A stretch of DNA of 64,000 nt. Origin: Pagrus major. Its lineage: Eukaryota > Chordata > Actinopteri > Spariformes > Sparidae. This document shows positions 61,483 to 64,000 of the stretch, one piece after another. The position numbers and the translations under genes are program-made. The stretch is taken from NCBI RefSeq assembly GCF_040436345.1, contig NC_133237.1:22573749-22637748 (forward strand), given 5' to 3'. Position 1 is the stretch's first letter. The number at the start of each line of letters is the position of its first letter. The notes under the pieces are model-generated. The model was not told the origin of the DNA. It saw only the letters and a list, made by a program, of their open reading frames with translations, and did not search any database.

Positions 61483-61539
61483 AATGTTAGGCTATAGTAC
61501 AAATAGCACCAGGTCCTATTTGTACTATAGTCTAACATT
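61483..61539. repeat. Hairpin-forming inverted repeat
   Basis: The arms 61483-61508 and 61514-61539 are complementary at 24 of 26 positions around a 5-nt spacer (CCAGG). The arms read AATGTTAGGCTATAGTACAA... on the left. It lies 26 bp after the nested foldback element and about 200 bp before the putative promoter. Confidence 0.8.
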
Positions 61540-61676
61540 CACTTTTTTCATGAAGTGCATAATGACAAACTTCCTCCTCTCTGGCCCTGACACTCTTCAG
61601 TACTTTAATTACCACACTGTTATGTTTAAATCCAGCTGTCTGATAGATGGTAACATATTGATGACCTGGAAGGTTT

Positions 61677-61679
<3 letters not shown>

Positions 61680-61717
<38 letters not shown>
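61680..61717. repeat. (TG)n microsatellite
   Basis: About 18-19 TG units lie directly upstream of a C-rich, GC-richer block interpreted as a promoter. Confidence 0.95.
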
Positions 61718-61718
<1 letters not shown>

Positions 61719-61719
61719 C

Positions 61720-61900
61720 CCCTCAGTCTCCCTCGCGCCCCACCTACCTGCCCTCCGTCCAATCAGAGCAGAGAACGGCCATTCGGGCCTCGCGACCGTG
61801 GAGCAGGCAGCAGCAGCAGCAGCAGCGAGCGGAGAGGCGGTGGGGGAGGGTCACGTGTGTACACACTGTAGGGCTCAGCAGCACTCCAGCAGTAGTAAAG
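61720..61900 (+). promoter_or_regulatory. Putative promoter of an unidentified downstream gene
   Basis: The block is clearly richer in CpG and GC than its surroundings. It carries a CCAATCAG box (61759-61766), a CAG run (about 61806-61827), G-rich stretches (GGCGGTGGGGGAGGG, about 61836-61850) and a CACGTG E-box (61852-61857). No TATA box is placed suitably. Together with the strong splice donor at 62142 this suggests a plus-strand, CpG-type promoter with start sites around 61820-61900. Confidence 0.55.
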
Positions 61901-62141
61901 TCTGTAACGGACGGCCCCTTTTCAGAACAAGCCTCGTCCGAAAAGTTGATAGATAAAGTCAGTCTCCGCCGACGTGCAGTAAAACGGTCCTTTTCGCTGT
62001 TTTGAGGCTTTGGGAGCGCGGGGAGCGTATTTTAGGACGTCTGTTTGTCAAATGAAACGACTGAGAAATGCCAGTGGAAATGCTACATCCAAACCCTATG
62101 CCTCCGTAGGTTTGTCCCCGACCCAAATCTATACGTTTCTG
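61900..62141 (+). other. Putative first exon of an unidentified plus-strand gene
   Basis: GC-rich sequence ends at a consensus donor CTG|GTGAGT (62142). An ATG at 62052 opens a frame of 30 codons up to the donor in phase 0 (MKRLRNASGNATSKPYASVG...). An in-frame stop lies upstream at 61980-61982. A second ATG at 62068 gives a short frame ending at TAG near 62107 (MPVEMLHPNPMPP). I do not recognise either peptide; the exon may be partly or wholly 5'UTR. Confidence 0.4.
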
Positions 62142-62374
62142 GTGAGTTTTCCTTTTCTTTTACGTTAATTCGACCCACTCATGTGATGCTTTGTTTTGGG
62201 GGGCTTTAACGCACACCTCACAGCTGTAGACACGCACATAGGATGCGTGAGTGTGAGCAGCTTCAGTTGTAGCCGCAGAAATGGTAGAATAATGAGGAAA
62301 AAAGCCGTGACAGCTATCCACGCTTTGATCTGCGCAGTCAAGTGTGATGGAGAGACACAATGTCCGCGACAATA

Positions 62375-62399
62375 AACACACACACACACACACACACAC
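62375..62399. repeat. (CA)n microsatellite
   Basis: About 12 CA units lie after AATAAA in otherwise mixed sequence. Confidence 0.9.
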
Positions 62400-62814
62400 C
62401 GCGATGGGCTGGTTTGTTTTCTTACCCATGTTCAGCTGTATATTTGGAAAACAACACCTGAAGACGGTTCTCACGGGATCAGCTTTCTCAAGTGCTGAGG
62501 AGAGTAAAGTTGTATCAGTTGAATCAGTTAAAAGCTCCTTCACAGGCAACAATTAAAAGTGTAGTTTTAAAGATGTGCTCCTCTGCTGTTTGTATGAATA
62601 TTATCATATATCCTGTTGACCTTGAGCTGGAGGGGTGTCACAGTGAATCTGTTAATTAATGTAATGTTGATAGATGCAGGCTCACTCATTTACTTCCTTA
62701 AATCCGAGGCCCATCAATAAGTAATTAGTACTCCGTGTATATGTTTAGTCTTGTGTTGTTAAATCATTCATAAACAAGTAGGTCATATACTGCTTCAAGT
62801 ATAACACCAGTGTT

Positions 62815-63163
62815 AGATTTTAGGGATGAAATGTACAATTATTTTCATTGTCGATTAGTCTGTTGATTAATTTCCCGGTTCATTGATTAGTTGTTTGGGC
62901 TTTAAAGTGTCGAAAATGTTGATCAGTGTTTGCAAAAGCCCAAGATGATGTCTTGTTTTGGCCACATACCAACATATTCAGTTTACAGTCACAGAGGAGT
63001 GAAGAAATCAAAAATACATTCACATTTAAGACGCTAGAATCTGAGAAATGTCGACTGTTCCCTTAGAAACTGCTCAAGCTGATTTACTGATCAGACCCAA
63101 AATGGTTGATGATTAATTGTAATAGTGGACAATTAATCAAGTAATCATCATTAGTTTCAACCT
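62815..63163 (+). repeat. ATTAATCGATT-type dispersed repeat, copy 3 (most complete)
   Basis: The ordered motifs are GTCGATTAGTCTGTTGATTA, 'CATTGATTAGTTGTTTGG', 'GTTGATCAGTGTTTGCAAAAGCCCAAGATGATGTC' (in part), 'ATTCAGTTTACAGTCACAGAGGAG', 'TTCACATTTAAGACGCTAGAATC' and 'GGTTGATGATTAATTGTAATAG'. They match a very abundant teleost non-autonomous repeat. It is the best preserved of three copies in the window. Confidence 0.7.
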
Positions 63164-64000
63164 TGCCTGACTATTAACAACAGATTTTCCATAGTTACTA
63201 ATCACGTATGTACCATTATTATTATGGACAGCACATCAACCTGACCACACTTCACATCAACTAGGAAGCAGAATGAAACTTTCTGACAAAGTAGTTCAGC
63301 TCAGATGAGTCTTATAGCTCATCAAATTAAATGCTTCTTGAGATTTAGGCTTTGCACTTGTTGTTGTCAACTTCATCCATGTGACCGAAGGGGACATGGG
63401 CATGTGTGCTATGGCTTAATGGCAGTAAGCCTGCTTTGTGCTGACCATTGAGCTCTGACTTTGTTGATTCGTGTGACAGTTCAACATGTTGACGAAAAGA
63501 CGCTGAGGAAGCTGTCCAGACTGACCGTGACCTGTGCTTGACTGAGGCTCTTACACTGGCACTTGTTATGAGGAGATACTGTTTTCTCCAAAGCACATGT
63601 GACGTTAGTCAACCACCTCTGTGCAGAAGTGATCAATCAAACCATCAACATTTTTGAAAGATTAACAAGAAGTATAACAATCACAGGCAGGTAGATAATC
63701 AATCTGTATGTACAGTCTGCCACAAATCCTGAAGTTTGCAGGGAAGCCGTTCAAAAATGAGTTATCTTGCCCACAAATAAATTCCATCGCTGTGACTCGA
63801 TTCTGTGGGGACTGATAATGATTTGGGGAAAATGTAATGAATTATATAAAACCCCTCCACAAAAATTGGAGTCCATGGCAAGTATTTTAATCACTTTTGA
63901 GAGCTTAGTAATTTTAATTTGCAAAATGTTATGCAGCATTAGCATGCACCTGAAGTCAGATCCCTCATTAATGTTCTTAGTTAATGGGCTGCTTTCCAAG

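Larger units (their letters stand above)
62142..64000 (+). other. Putative first intron of the downstream gene
   Basis: No further exon is seen before the window ends. It contains a CA microsatellite (62375-62399) and a repeat copy (62815-63163); the rest is unassigned AT-rich sequence. Confidence 0.45.

Noticed and set aside
61448..62005. 185-codon open frame on the plus strand
   Set aside because: It reads through a TG microsatellite (Cys-Val runs), a promoter-like block and a CAG run, with no conserved domain. It is a composition artefact.

Overview
The window looks like genomic DNA from a ray-finned (teleost) fish. The reasons are compact introns with GT-AG boundaries, many CA/TG microsatellites, and several dispersed-repeat motifs typical of teleost genomes. 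No prokaryotic operons, rRNA, tRNA or CRISPR arrays were seen.

One protein-coding gene can be rebuilt completely. It is a plus-strand, 33-coding-exon orthologue of BAIAP3 (BAI1-associated protein 3, Munc13 family), running from the ATG at 6213 to the TGA at 27450. The exons join in frame at every junction and give 3528 nt, or 1175 residues, against roughly 1190 in human BAIAP3. The order is a short N-terminal region, a first C2 domain with a lysine/arginine-rich insertion, a long helical MUN/MHD region, and a second C2 domain. Both C2 domains keep the aspartates expected for calcium binding. Two exon-intron borders stand out: a GC-AG intron (21419-21548), and a donor site fused to an ATCT tetranucleotide repeat (14069-14099).

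Layout: 1-6203 has no recognisable coding sequence and should hold the upstream non-coding part of baiap3. 6204-27450 is baiap3, with a 6.5 kb first coding intron and then closely packed exons. 27451 to about 32000 is most simply a long 3'UTR ending after the AATAAA at 31978. From about 32000 to 61680 is a gene-poor stretch of nearly 30 kb with remnants of dispersed repeats and simple repeats. At about 61720-62141 there is a CpG- and GC-richer block with a CCAAT box, an E-box, a CAG run and a strong GTGAGT donor. It looks like the promoter and first exon of the next plus-strand gene, which I could not identify. 62142-64000 would be its first intron.

The most unusual non-coding structures are a nested foldback element (61117-61457) with hAT-like CAGGGGTGCC ends sitting in the centre of an AT-rich palindrome, followed closely by a second hairpin (61483-61539). 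In intron 27 there is an inverted-repeat element with internal direct repeats (25248-25377) and a 16-G run just after it. A dispersed repeat family is also present in three copies, at about 6.6, 52.9 and 55.5 kb. I did not find evidence for a wholly new biological system. Repeat-family calls rest on recognising motifs, not on a database search.
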